From contig CP136065.1 in NCBI GenBank assembly GCA_032622095.1, positions 110,957,195 through 111,021,194 of the forward strand: a DNA stretch of 64,000 nt. The letters are read 5' to 3'. The stretch is from Siphonodentalium dalli (Eukaryota > Mollusca > Scaphopoda > Gadilida > Siphonodentaliidae). Below are positions 1 to 12,724 of the stretch, piece by piece. The position numbers and the translations under genes were made by a program. Under the pieces are notes generated by a model. It did no database searches. It was not told the origin of the DNA and was given only the letters and a program-made list of their open reading frames with translations. Each line of letters opens with the position of its first letter. Position 1 is the stretch's first letter.

Positions 1-1668
1 TCCGCGTTCATGGACACATGAAATTGTCATGTTTCTCCTTTTTGTTACTGGATGCGCATTGCAACACTTTATTTCACTAAAACTGTATTTCTACACACCC
101 AGTCCACATATATATGCGCAACGAAACAAAATCAGTATATTATTTAAATACTATGCAACAACTGAAACATACTCAATTCAGGAGCCTACATTCGGAAGCT
201 TGCTGCATATTTTGAACGGACCCCCTTTGGAACCTGTATTCAGCATGCCGCCTAATGATCACACGCCTGCACTGCGCGGCCCGTTTGTATGAACACTTTA
301 TTTCAATAAAACTGTATTTTTACCCCCACCCCCATCTCCCCGACCCATGTATATGCATGCACATATGGAACGCAACAATCAAAATATTTTACTTTATCTA
401 TACTAACTGAAACAGGCTCAATTCGGAATCTTTATTTAGAGGGGAGGAGCCTATGTACAGCCCCTTTCTGCGCTTCGCGCACATTATATGATCTTAAACT
501 GCGTGAGCTTCGCGCACATAAATAGGGAGCTTGCAGCACATTTTAAACGGACCCTGTATTCAACATGCAGCCTATTGATCACACGCCCTGCACTGCGTGG
601 CCCATTTGTATGAACACTTTATTTCAATAAAACGGTATTTTTGCCCCCACCATCATCTCCCCAACCCACGTATATGCATGCACATATATGGAACGCAACA
701 ATCGAGATATTTTACTTAATCTATACTGACTGAAACAGGCTCAATTCTGAACCTTTATTTAGCGGGGTAGGGGCCTGCAGCCCCTTTATGAGCTTCGCGC
801 ACATTATATGAATTTAAAACGCGTGCGCTTCGCGCATTGTGATCTTTTAAACATTTATTCTTGTATCAGATTTGCACTCAACCGAAAGATTAAAAGAGCA
901 TTAATTAGCGTCGGCATTATTGTTTACACTGTAGGCCCTATTATTAGGCCTGTCCCGGGAATGTGCTTTTTTCAACTGAGTTCCGGCGAATTTACTGAGT
1001 TCACGGTACCCACTGGGTACCGCCTACCCACGTTTTTTCCGGTACTCCTTCGATTCCACACTCAATGCACAACTTTCGTATCAAAGACAGCATTCTTTAC
1101 TTGTGTTCAAACCCAACTGGCAAATTAAAATACCATATTAGCACCCATTCCCAACGACGAACGTTCGAGTCTTGGCTCTGCAAACCACTACATCCACCCA
1201 TTCCCAACGACGGTATAGAACGTTCGAGTTTTGACTCTACACCCCACTATACATGCACTTCCGCGACAAAATCAACATTCGTTACCTAAATTCACACTGA
1301 ACCTGAACTGACACATTAATTTCCAACAACGCTTTGGTAGAGCGCATGGAAGTTTCGCCTACAATAGCAAAGCAAGTATTGGTTTGTGTTCGACGTCAAT
1401 GACGTCATTTCGACAAACGTCATAAGAAATAGTGTCTACTTGAGTGCAAATGCTGCATTTGGGGACCATGTTAGATCTCAGGTTTGCTTCAACCAATCGG
1501 CGTGAAATTTGGTGAGTCGCCTTTTATGACACACGATAGGTCGGGGTACAAATTTGGGCCACATTGGACGCATGGTTGAAAAGTTATAAACGCGCCAAAA
1601 GCGTGACCGAGTTATACACACACAGACAGATACACACACACACAGACGACGGGTTTTATATATATAGA
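1..1668 (-). mobile_element. Non-autonomous Helitron, array unit 1 (partial at window edge)
   Basis: First unit of a head-to-tail array. By comparison with the unit starting at 3396, about 60 bases, including the CTAG end and hairpin, lie left of the window. In Helitron orientation (minus strand) it begins TCTATATATATAAAA at 1668, followed by a CA/TG microsatellite (about 1617-1645). The body holds two diverged copies of a ~320-bp segment, with the AATAAAACTGTATTTTT motif near 305 and 626. Short ORFs of 70-106 codons recur at the same place in each unit, but none has a recognisable domain; I treat them as chance frames. It differs from unit 3 by only about a dozen changes over ~1.67 kb by eye. 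Confidence 0.75.
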
Positions 1669-3393
1669 CTAGGGGGTTGCCCGTCACAAAATGGCGGGTA
1701 TATAAATGTTCTTTGTTATTTTCTAGTTATCGCGTTCATGGACACATGTAATGGTCATGCTTATCTTTTTTGTTACTGGATGCGCGTTGGAACACTTTAT
1801 TTTACTAAAACTATTTCTACATACCCAGTCCACATATACGCATGCACATATTGAACGTAACACAATCAGTATATTATTTAAATGCTACAATGACCCAACT
1901 GAAACATACTCAATTCAGGAACCTTCATTCGGGAGCTTGCTTCACGTTTTGAACGGACCCCCTTTGTAACCTGTATTCAGCATGCCGCCTAATGAGCACA
2001 TCACGCCTGCACTGCGCGGCCCATTTGTATGAACACTTCATTTCAATAAAACTGTATTTTTACCCCCCACCCCCATCTCCCCAACCCATGTATATGCATG
2101 CACATATGGAACGGAACAATCAAAAATAGTTTACTTTATCTATACTGAAACAGGCTAAATTCGGGAGACTTTATTTAGCGGGGGAAGGGCCTACAGCCCC
2201 TTTCTGCGCTTCGCGCACATTATATGATCTTAAACTGCGTGAGCTTCGCGCAGATATAGGGAGCTTGCAGCACATTTTAAACGGACCCCTTTGGAACCTG
2301 TATTCAGCATGCAGCCTAATGATCACACGCCCTGCACTACGCGGCCCATTTGTATGTTTCAATCAAACTGTAATTTAGCCCCCACCATCATCTCCCCAAC
2401 CACGTATATGCATGCACATATGGAACGTAACAATCAAGATATTTTACTTTATCTATAGGGCCTACTGACTGAAACAGGCTCTATTCGGAACCTTTATTTA
2501 GCGGGGGAGGGGTCTGCATCCCCTTAGTGAGCTTCGTGCACATTATATTAATTTAAACTGCGTGCGCTTCGCGCATTGTGATCTTTTAAACATTTATTCT
2601 TTTATCAGATTTGCACTCAACCGAAAGATTAAAAGAAAATTAATTAGCGTCGCAGTATTGTTTACACTGTAGGCCCTATTATTAGGCCTGTCCCGGGAAT
2701 GTGATTTTTCTAACTCAGTTTGGCGAAGTTACTGAGTTCACGGTACCCACTGGCGGGAGGCCAGACTGTCCATTCGCCATCTTCCGTGTATACCGCGGTA
2801 TACTCCTTCGATACTACATTCAAGGCACAACTTTCGTATCAAAGACAGCATTATTTACTTATGTTTAAATCCAACTGGCAAATTAAAAATACCATATTAG
2901 CACCCATGCCCAACGACGAACGTTGAGTCTTGACTCTGCACCCCACTACATCCACCCATTCCCAACGACGGTAGAACGTTCGAGTCTCGACTACACCCCA
3001 CTATACATGCACTTCCGCGACAAAATCAACATTCGTTATCTTAATTCACAATGAACCTGAACTGACACCTTAATTTAGCGCTTATTTCCAAAGTAATTGT
3101 TGTACTGCGTTCGACGTCAATGACGTCATTTGGACAAACGTCATAAGAAATAGTGTCTACTTGAGTGCAGATACTGCATTTGGGGACCATGTTAGATCTC
3201 AGGTTTGCTTGGACCAATCGGCGTGAAATTTGGTGAGTCACCTTTTATGACACACTATAGTCCGTGGTACAAATTTGGGCCACATTGGACGAATGGTTAA
3301 ACAGTTATAAACGCGCCAAAAGCGTGACCGAGTTATACACACACAGATACACACACACACACACACACAGACGACGGGTTTTATATATATAGA
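1669..3393 (-). mobile_element. Non-autonomous Helitron, array unit 2 (subtype B)
   Basis: On the plus strand the unit opens with CTAG at 1669-1672, then a hairpin whose arms read CCCGTCA and TGGCGGG (one G-T pair), and it closes with TATATAGA at 3393. Read on the minus strand this is the Helitron plan: 5' TC, 3' hairpin, about 10 bases, CTAG. Unit 2 shares variants with unit 5, for example a TAGGGCCTACTGACTGAAAC-like stretch near 2456 and the reading TTTTTCTAACT near 2705, that units 1, 3 and 4 lack. It is followed by the two bases TA before unit 3, so it abuts unit 3 with a T/A spacer instead of directly. Confidence 0.8.
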
Positions 3394-3395
3394 TA

Positions 3396-5128
3396 CTAGG
3401 GGGTTGCCCGTCACAAAATGACGGGTATATAATTTTTCTTTGTTATTTTCTAGTGTCCGCGTTCATGGACACATGAAATTGTCATGTTTCTCCTTTTTGT
3501 TACTGGATGCGCATTGCAACACTTTATTTCACTAAAACTGTATTTCTACACACCCAGTCCACATATATATGCGCAACGAAACAAAATCAGTATATTATTT
3601 AAATACTATGCAACAACTGAAACATACTCAATTCAGGAGCCTACATTCGGAAGCTTGCTGCATATTTTGAACGGACCCCCTTTGGAACCTGTATTCAGCA
3701 TGCCGCCTAATGATCACACGCCTGCACTGCGCGGCCCGTTTGTATGAACACTTTATTTCAATAAAACTGTATTTTTACCCCCACCCCCATCTCCCCGACC
3801 CATGTATATGCATGCACATATGGAACGCAACAATCAAAATATTTTACTTTATCTATACTAACTGAAACAGGCTCAATTCGGAATCTTTATTTAGAGGGAG
3901 GAGCCTATGTACAGCCCCTTTCTGCGCTTCGCGCACATTATATGATCTTAAACTGCGTGAGCTTCGCGCACATAAATAGGGAGCTTGCAGCACATTTTAA
4001 ACGGACCCTGTATTCAACATGCAGCCTATTGATCACACGCCCTGCACTGCGTGGCCCATTTGTATGAACACTTTATTTCAATAAAACTGTATTTTTGCCC
4101 CCACCATCATCTCCCCAACCCACGTATATGCATGCACATATATGGAACGCAACAATCGAGATATTTTACTTAATCTATACTGACTGAAACAGGCTCAATT
4201 CTGAACCTTTATTTAGCGGGGTAGGGGCCTGCAGCCCCTTTATGAGCTTCGCGCACATTATATGAATTTAAAACGCGTGCGCTTCGCGCATTGTGATCTT
4301 TTAAACATTTATTCTTGTATCAGATTTGCACTCAACCGAAAGATTAAAAGAGCATTAATTAGCGTCGGCATTATTGTTTACACTGTAGGCCCTATTATTA
4401 GGCCTGTCCCGGGAATGTGCTTTTTCCAACTGAGTTCCGGCGAATTTACTGAGTTTACGGTACCCACTGGGTACCGCCTACCCACGTTTTTTCCGGTACT
4501 CCTTCGATTCCACACTCAATGCACAACTTTCGTATCAAAGACAGCATTCTTTACTTGTGTTCAAACCCAACTGGCAAATTAAAATACCATATTAGCACCC
4601 ATTCCCAACGACGAACGTTCGAGTCTTGGCTCTGCAAACCACTACATCCACCCATTCCCAACGACGGTAGAACGTTCGAGTTTTGACTCTACACCCCACT
4701 ATACATGCACTTCCGCGACAAAATCAACATTCGTTACCTAAATTCACACTGAACCTGAACTGACACATTAATTTCCAACAACGCTTTGGTAGAGCGCATG
4801 GAAGTTTCGCCTACAATAGCAAAGCAAGTATTGGTTTGTGTTCGACGTCAATGACATCATTTCGACAAACGTCATAATAAATAGTGTCTACTTGAGTGCA
4901 AATGCTGCATTTGGGGACCATGTTAGATCTCAGGTTTGCTTCAACCAATCGGCGTGAAATTTGGTGAGTCACCTTTTATGACACACTATAGGTCGGGGTA
5001 CAAATTTGGGCCACATAGGACGCATGGTTGAAAAGTTATAAACGCGCCAAAAGCGTGACCGAGTTATACACACACACACAGACAGATACACACACACACA
5101 CACAGACGACGGGTTTTATATATATAGA
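3396..5128 (-). mobile_element. Non-autonomous Helitron, array unit 3 (subtype A)
   Basis: Starts CTAG at 3396 with a perfect 7-bp hairpin (CCCGTCA / TGACGGG, loop CAAAA) and ends TATATAGA at 5128. Nearly identical to unit 1 at an offset of 3455 bases, which implies a recent duplication of a two-unit block or gene conversion. The CA-rich tract lies at about 5066-5104. No protein function is recognised. Confidence 0.8.
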
Positions 5129-6898
5129 CTAGGGGGTCGCCCGTCACCAAATGACGGGTATATAAATTGTCTTTGTTATTGTCTAGTGTCCGCGTTCATG
5201 GACACATGGAATGGTCATGCCTCTCCCTTTTGTTACCGGATGCGCGTTGGAACACTTTATTTCACTAAAAACTGTATATATACACACCCAGTCCACATAT
5301 TCGCATGCACATATTGAACGAAACAAAATCAGTATATTATTTAAATACTATGCACCAACTGAAACATACTCAATTCAGGAGCCTACATTCGGGAGCTTGC
5401 TGCACATTTTGAACGGACCCCCTTTGGAACCTGTATTCAGCATGCCGCCTAATGATCACACGCCTGCACTGCGCGGCCCGTTTGTATGAACACTTTATTT
5501 CAATAAAACTGTATTTTTACTCCCACCCCCATCTCCCCAACCAACGTATATGCATGCACATATGGAACGCAACAATCAAAATATTTTACTTTATCTATAC
5601 TAACTGAAACAGGCTCAATTCGGAATCTTTATTTAGAGGGGAGGGGCCTACAGCCCCTTTCTGCGCTTCGCGCACATTATATGATCTTAAACTGCGTGAG
5701 CTAATTCGCGCACATATATGGAGCTTGCAGCACATTTTAAACGGACCCTGTATTCAACATGCAGCCTATTGATCACACGCCCTGCACTGCCTGACCCATT
5801 TGTATGAACACTTTATTTCAATAAAACTGTATTTTTGCCCCCACCATCATCTCCCCAACCAACGTATATGCATGCACATATATGGAACGCAACAATCAAG
5901 ATATTTTACTTAATCTATACTAACTTAAACAGGCTCAATTCGGAACCTTTATTTAGCGGGGGATGGGCCTGCAGCCCCTTTGTGAGCTTCGCGCACATTA
6001 TATGAATTTAAACTGCGTGCGCTTCGCGCATTGTGATCTTTTAAACATTTATTCTTGTATCAGATTTTCACTCAACCGAAAGATTAAAAGAGCATTAATT
6101 AGCGTCGGCAGTATTGTTTGCACTGTAGGCCCTATTATTAGGCCTGTCCCGGGAATGTGCTTTTTCCAACTGAGTTCCGGCGAATTTACTGAGTTCACGG
6201 TACCCACTGGCGGGAGGTCAGACTGTGTCCATTCGCCATCTTCCGAGTATACCGGTATACTCCTTCGATTCCACACTCAATGCACAACTTTCGTATCAAA
6301 GACAGCATTCTTTACTTATGTTCAAACCCAACTGGCAAATTAAAATACCATATTAGCACCCATTCCCAACGACGAACGTTCGAGTCTTGACTCTGCACAA
6401 CACTACATCCACCCATTCCCAACGACGGTAGAACGTTCGAGTCTTGACTCTACACCCCACTATACATGCACTTCCGTGACAAAATCAATATTCGTTACCT
6501 AAATTCACACTGAACCCGAACTGACACCTTAATTTAGCGCCTATTTCCAACAACGCTTTGGTAGAGCGCATGGAAGTTTCGCCTACAATAGCAAAGCAAG
6601 TGTTGGTTTGCGTTCGACGTCAATGACGTCATTTCGACAAACGTTATAAGAAATAGTGTCTACTTGAGTGCAAATGCTGCATTTGGGGACCATGTTAGAT
6701 CTCAGGTTTGATTTGACCAATCGGCGTGAAATTTGGTGAGTCACCTTTTATGACACATTATAGGTCGTGGTACAAATTTGGGCCACATTGGACGCATGGT
6801 TGAACAGTTATAAACGCGCCAAAAGCGTGACCGAGTTATACACACACACACAGAAACACACACACACACACACAGACGACGGGTTTTATATATATAGA
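5129..6898 (-). mobile_element. Non-autonomous Helitron, array unit 4 (subtype A, diverged)
   Basis: Joined directly to unit 3: TATATAGA at 5128 is followed at once by CTAG at 5129. The hairpin arms are intact (CCCGTCA / TGACGGG). The unit is 1770 bp. It resembles units 1 and 3 in most diagnostic positions but carries its own changes, such as the longer GTGTCCATTCGCCATCTTCC segment near 6223. The CA tract lies at about 6842-6874. Confidence 0.8.
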
Positions 6899-8699
6899 CT
6901 AGGGGGTTGCCCGTCACAAAATGACGTTTATATAAATGTTCTTTGTCATTTTCTAGTATCCGCTTTCATGGACACATGGAATGGTCATGCTTCTCTTTTT
7001 TTGTTACTGGATGCGCATTGGAACACTTTATTTCACCAAAACTGTATTTCTACATACCCAGTCTACATATGCGCATGCACATATTGAACGAAACAAAATC
7101 AGTATATTATTTAAATACTACTATGCACCAACTGAAACATACTCAATTCAGGAGCCTTCATTTGGGAGCTTGTTGCACATTTTGAACGGACCCACTTTGG
7201 AACCTGTATTCCGCATGCCGCCTAATTATCACACGCCTGCACTGTGCGGTCCATTTGTATGAACACTTTTCAATAAAATTGTATTTTTTACCCCCACCCC
7301 CAACTCCCCAACCCATGTATATACATGCACATATGGAACGCAACAATCAAAATATTGTACTTTATCTATACTGAAACAGGCTCAATTCGGGAGACTTTAT
7401 TCAGCGGGAAGGGGTCTACAGCCCCTTTCTGCGCATCACGCACATTATATATGATCTTGAACTGCCTGAGCTTCGCGCACACATAGGGAGCTTGCAGCAC
7501 ATTTTAAACGGACCCCCTTTGGAACCTGTATTCAGCATGCAGCATAATGATCACACGCCATGCATTGCGCGGCCCATTTATATATATGAAAACTTGATTT
7601 CAATAAAACTGTATTTTTGCCCCCACCATCATCTCCCCAACCCACGTATATGCATGTACATATGGAACGCAACAATCAAGATATTTTACTTTATCTATAG
7701 GGCCTACTAACCGAAACAGGCTCTATTCGGAACCTTTATTTAGCGCGGGAGGGGTCTCCAGCCCCTTAGTGAGCTTCGCGCACATTATATGAATTTAAAC
7801 TGCGTGCGCTTCGCGCACATTGTGATCTTTTAAACATTTATTCTTTTATCAGATTTGCACTCAAACGAAAGATTAAAAGAACATTAATTAGCGTCGGCAG
7901 TATTGCTTACACTGTAGGCCCTATTATTAGGCCTGTCCCGATAATGTGATTTTTCTAACTGAGTTTGGCGAATTTACTGAGTTCACGGTACCCACTGGTG
8001 GGAGGTCAGACTGTCTATTCGCCATCTTCCGTGTATACTTGTACTCCTTCGATACCACACTCAATGCACAACTTTCGTATCAAAGGCAGCATTATTTACT
8101 TATGTTCAAACCCAACTGGCAAATTAAAATAGAATCAAATTACCATATTATAATTAGTACCTATGCCCAACGACGAACGTTCGAGTCTTGACTCTGCACC
8201 CCACTACATCCACCTGTTCCCAACGACGGTAGAACGTTCGAGTCTTGACTACACCCCACTATACATGAACTTCCGCGACAAAATCAACATTCGTTATCTA
8301 AATTCACAATGTACCTGAACTGACACATTAAGTTAGCGCTTATTTCCAACAACGCTTTGGTTGAACGCATGGAAATTTCGCCTACAATAGCAAAGCAAGT
8401 GTTGGTTTGCGTTCGACGTCAATGACGTCATTTGGACAAACGTCGTAAGAAATAGTGTCTACTTGAGTGCAGATACTGCATTTGGGGACAATGTTAGAAC
8501 TCAGGTTTGCTCAGACCAATCGGCGTGAAATTTGGTGAGTCACCTTTTATGACAGACTATAGGCAGTGGTACAAATTTGGGCCACATTGGACTCATGATT
8601 AAAAAGTTATAAACGCGCCAAAAGCGTGACCGAGTTATACACACACACACAGACAGATACACACACACACACACAGGCGACGGGTTTTATATATATAGA
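6899..8699 (-). mobile_element. Non-autonomous Helitron, array unit 5 (subtype B, 5'-terminal unit)
   Basis: Starts CTAG at 6899, directly after unit 4. The hairpin is damaged on one arm (TGACGTT instead of TGACGGG). It ends TATATAGA at 8699 and is followed by T at 8700, the flank expected for Helitron insertion between A and T. Non-repetitive retrotransposon sequence follows at once, so this is the right boundary of the array. Shares subtype-B variants with unit 2. Confidence 0.8.
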
Positions 8700-8709
8700 T
8701 TATTTCAGC

Positions 8710-10380
8710 AATTCAACGAGCGTCGAGTGAAATAATTCCACAAAAAAACATTCAAAAGCCACCTCAAACCGTTTTGGAACAGTCACCTGAAGGACTTGCA
8801 CGCTCACATGACAACAAGCAGACGGAATTGGATCACTGCTGCTAGACCGCGGGAAGTGGATCATGCATTATATGTAGAATATAAGTCTAGAAAATGCGCC
8901 TTCAGACGGGAGTTTAGGCAATGCTGCAATAAAAATTTGAGTGATCGTAATAATGAGCTAGACACCGCTGCTGAAGTAGATCAAGGGTCATTCTTTAAAA
9001 TAATAAATTCTAGGCGAAATTATGAGAATAGACCAAACAAGATTTTTGAATACAACGGGGCAACTTTAAGAAATTCCTCAGAAATATCAGATGGGTGGGC
9101 CGACTACTTTGAGTCACTATACAAACCATTGGTACATGATAGCTTTGACGAAAACCACCTTCAAAGTGTGAACGACACCGTCGCAGACCTCGCAAATGGC
9201 CAATACTGTAAAACGGGGAGTAACTCTAAATATGTCACTGAACCTGTACTTGAAGATGAAGTCGAGAACACACTCAAAACACTCAACTTGAACAAAGCTT
9301 CGGGTGGGATAATGTTTATAATGAACACTTGGTCCTTCGTGGTACAGCATTGATCAAATGCCTAACTGCACTATTGACGGGTATCATGATGTTTTCGCAT
9401 ATACCAGAACCGGCTAAGATTGGGATAATCGTTCCTCTGTACAAAGGAGGCAACACACCCCGAAAGTTATTTGACAGCTATCGCGCGATAACCCTGCTCC
9501 CTGCCATTTACAAATTGCTCGAACAAATAATTTTATTAAGACTAGAGTATCGTGTTCCTGATATGATCAAAGTACATGCATTGCAACACGGTTTTCAGAA
9601 GGGTATCAACTGTCTCATGAACTCGTTTCTTATTTACGAATCTAAAGAATTTGCATCAGAAAACGACAGTAAGTTGTTCACATGTTTCCTTGATGTCCAG
9701 AAGGCATTTGATACCGTATGGATAAATGGTCTTCTCTATAAACTTCATCTCCTCGGTTTTGATGAGAAAATATGGCTAATGTTTCATCAAATGCTTACAG
9801 GTACTTCTTGTCATGTAAAATATGGGAATTGTCAGTCCAAAAAATTTCAGATAGAGCAGGGAACAAAACAAGGGGGCGTCATTTCATCTTTGTTCTACAT
9901 GATCTTCGTTGATCAGCTCTTAACAGAGCTTGCAAATTCGGGAGCAGGACTAAATATGTTCTCTATAACTTGTTCATGCCCGACACAAGCCGATGATATG
10001 ACTTTGATCTCTGTTTCGGAAAATAGCCCGCAGCACCTAATGAATATATGCACAAACTACAGTCGCAAATGGAGATATAAATATAATGAACAAAAGACAG
10101 TAGTTATTGTCTTCAATGAAAGCAAGAACGAGCACACTAAGGCTAGTTGTAATAGGGCATGGACTCTTTGTGGAAAACAACTGTCTGAGGTCGAGAGTTT
10201 GGTTCACTTAGGCGTCCCTATACACACATTCAATCACAAAGGTAACGCCATAGACGTAATAAAAACAAAACTCAGATCAAGCTATTTCTCACTGTCGAAC
10301 ACAATTTTATCAGCCCAAGCTTCACCGACATGTGACTTCAATCCTCCGATATATGCGAACTTGATGATGACATACTTACG
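8710..10380 (+). pseudogene. Non-LTR retrotransposon reverse transcriptase, 5'-truncated and frameshifted
   Basis: Fragment of a LINE-type polymerase (CR1/L2/Jockey-like by appearance). The frame from about 8710 to 9305 encodes the linker upstream of RT (KPFWN, then ARPRE). A one-base shift near 9305, inside the LNLNKASG segment, moves reading to the next frame, which runs on through the RT domain. Visible RT motifs in order: SYRAITLLPAIYKLLEQ (~9477), HGFQKG (~9588), FLDVQKAFDTVW (~9686, first catalytic Asp), QGTKQGGVISSLF (~9858), QADDMTLIS (~9988, catalytic DD kept; an aromatic residue is usual where Q stands) and the WRYKYNEQKT block (~10071). Similarity fades after ~10370. The endonuclease domain is absent; the left edge is the Helitron array, which probably inserted into the element. 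Not functional as read. Confidence 0.85.
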
Positions 10381-11300
10381 TTCAAATTTTAAGCTATGTG
10401 ACCCTCTTTGTCCTTGTCTTATATGCTTTTATCGTTTAAAGTCGCCGTCGCGAAAATTCTCAATATTTTTTCATTTATTCATATTTGTATTAAGTTATGC
10501 ACACTTATTTAAGAAAACAATCCACCTTTGTCTGAAAGATACGAGTGTTTACGACTTTGTGTGTCTGGAAGATAGTCTGATGCCTCACTTCATTATCTAT
10601 TGTGATGGAAACAGTTATTTGCGAGAAAGCGTGTGACGTATTAAAGGACCTTAGGTATTTCCCACAGAATGGCTGACACTGACAGAAACATTTTTTGCGA
10701 TCTGATTGTTCCTCGTCTGATTCGTCAGCAGAAGACACTTTAAATTTGACAACGGGAGTCGGAATTACCACAAAATTACCATGGTGTGAGACCACCAAAC
10801 GATCCAGACCTTGGATGGCGAAGAGATGAAAATCGCGTACGAAAATGGTGAGTCACTGAGCGTCTCTTATTAAAAATATCGCGGTCACTGGCAAAACATG
10901 TGAAAATAAAATTGATGTAAATACTAGCTACAACCCCGTTTATGCGAGCGGACATGTGTAATAATCATTACGCATACTCAATACATCGAAATATGAAATA
11001 TAATTCAAGGAAAAGTTGTGTGTCTGCCGAAATATTAGTCTAAAAATATACTAGTAGTATTTGTTTTTCTAAAAATGTCAATTTTTTGATGTATTGAAAT
11101 TCTGGACTCGATCACTGCCAGTCCATGGCTGCTCACGGATTGACATTGGATTCAGCTATTAGTATAAGTACTATCACAATCAGAGACAGTGTTTGCAGTA
11201 ACTTTGCACTGGCTAAAATAATAAATAATAATTTGCCAAAAATTAGCTAACTCTTGATTTGTGACATTGTCCAAGAAAAAAAAGTGTCTTGAAAGTTGAA
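10381..11300. other. Non-coding stretch, nothing recognised
   Basis: AT-rich sequence after the retrotransposon fragment. A 97-codon minus-strand frame at 10505-10798 has no recognisable motif apart from a Cys-containing patch (CFCQCQPFCG) and no clear splice context, so I do not call it a gene. Confidence 0.5.
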
Positions 11301-11314
11301 TATTCAACATGTTA

Positions 11315-11490
11315 ATTGTTATCTCGACACATCTGGAGATCTTGACATGCGCATCTCAAGCTCTGAACATATTACTAGTATCTCGCGATATTATCTTGAG
11401 ATCTCTGCATATTTTCTTGAGATCTTACCGTATGATCTCGAGAAAATATGTTAATATCTCAAGATTCTTTTCTCGAAATATTTGTTATAA
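11315..11490. repeat. Palindrome-rich repeat built on ATCTCGAGA / TTCTTGAGATCT words
   Basis: Alternating direct and inverted copies of words such as TTCTTGAGATCT, GATCTCGAGAAAATAT and ATCTCGCGATATTATC fill this interval. It resembles the degenerate inner part of a fold-back or MITE-type element. No outer terminal repeats or target duplications could be fixed. Confidence 0.45.
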
Positions 11491-11579
11491 CAGTATATGG
11501 TACATTGTATATCATTTTGAAGACAGATTCATTGTGGTCCAAGTGAGATGATTAATCATATTCATGGGTTCACATGACT

Positions 11580-12480
11580 GTCGGGGTACTATACATGTAC
11601 ATGTAGTATGTCTTTTGAATGAAAATCTGTTACGGTACTGGTATAGAAGAGCAACAGGAGGTATCTCGGATTCTCGGTCCAAAACAGCATCAACCCAACC
11701 AATTTCCCAAGCTGTTGTGGACTGAGAAGACTTGGTCTATACATGCCAATGTATGCTATTTCTGAATATATAGTCATGAAACAGAAAGAAATTAACTTTC
11801 CAAGAAAAAGTTGTTTGAGTCAGTATTTGGGGCAGGAGAAAGATACCCGGGTTTATTATCGCCCCCACTCCCCAACCGAGCAGCTACTTATGACAAAAAT
11901 GAATTTATTATTTTATAAGTTGCTTATTTTGCTTCATACACTCATGAAAAGGCGAGAGATACTCAAGCCTCGGTATTCCCCCCTCCCACCCCAAACCCTG
12001 ACTCAATGAAATTTTTCTCGATTAATTTTAATTTCTCGCCATTTCATGACTATATAAAGCGATATACCGGTACATGTAAGTGATAAATAATAAGATATTT
12101 TTGTCTCATATGCAGCTGCTGGTTTCTTTTTTGGGGGGATGGAGAGATATTCAGGCCTGTGTAATTTCTCCCCAGCCCAAATCCTGACTCAATCAAAATT
12201 TTAATGGATATATAGCATTATAGGGCAATATAAGCAATACAATAATTAGGTTATTTTTGTCATATACTCTTATGTAGATGCTGGGTGTGAGGGATATTCA
12301 GACCTGGGTATCTAATTCCCCCCTCTCCACCCAAACCCTGACTCAAACAACTTGTAACATGTTAATTTATCGCCATTTAATGACTATAACATAAAAATAA
12401 ATAAGCAATAAATTAATACGTGTACATTTATATTTTGTCGTATGTTGAATTCTCGGTGGGTGTGAGCATTTGACAGACTG
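11580..12480. repeat. Diverged satellite-like tandem repeat
   Basis: Loose tandem copies with recurring landmarks: TAGTCATGAAA, then AATTAACTTT or its inverse, a C-rich CCCCCACTCCCCAACC-like block, a CTGACTCAA segment and CTTATTTTGCTTCATA. Copies are roughly 100-200 bp and strongly diverged. The same landmarks return at 13640-13959 and 15977-16350, so one old array seems to span the 11.6-16.3 kb region, with the Helitron at 13960-15976 inserted in it. No coding content is seen. Confidence 0.55.
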
Positions 12481-12724
12481 AAAATAGTAAAAAGGGGGGT
12501 GCACTGGGGGAGATATCATGTACACCAGGTAAACAAACTACTATGGTATAAGCTGTGAATCGTAAAAACAGGATATTAACAAACATGGATAATGAAATAG
12601 ATACCTGGTAAACAATTCAGCAGGTATAACTTCTGATAACAAATTTGTGCGGAACTTATCCAAGATGCATGTATCCATGAGAACAAGTGGACGGACAGAC
12701 GCATGCCCACTGTCATGCATCAGA

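Noticed and set aside
29-7262. Recurring 87-126-codon ORFs in the first 8 kb as a multigene family
   Set aside because: They sit at fixed places in the Helitron units, change length with small indels and lack any domain or splice context.
8500-8700. Hammerhead-ribozyme (retrozyme) or Penelope-type origin of the tandem array
   Set aside because: No CTGATGA...GAAA core was found in the units, whereas TC / hairpin / CTAG termini and A^T flanks fit Helitrons.
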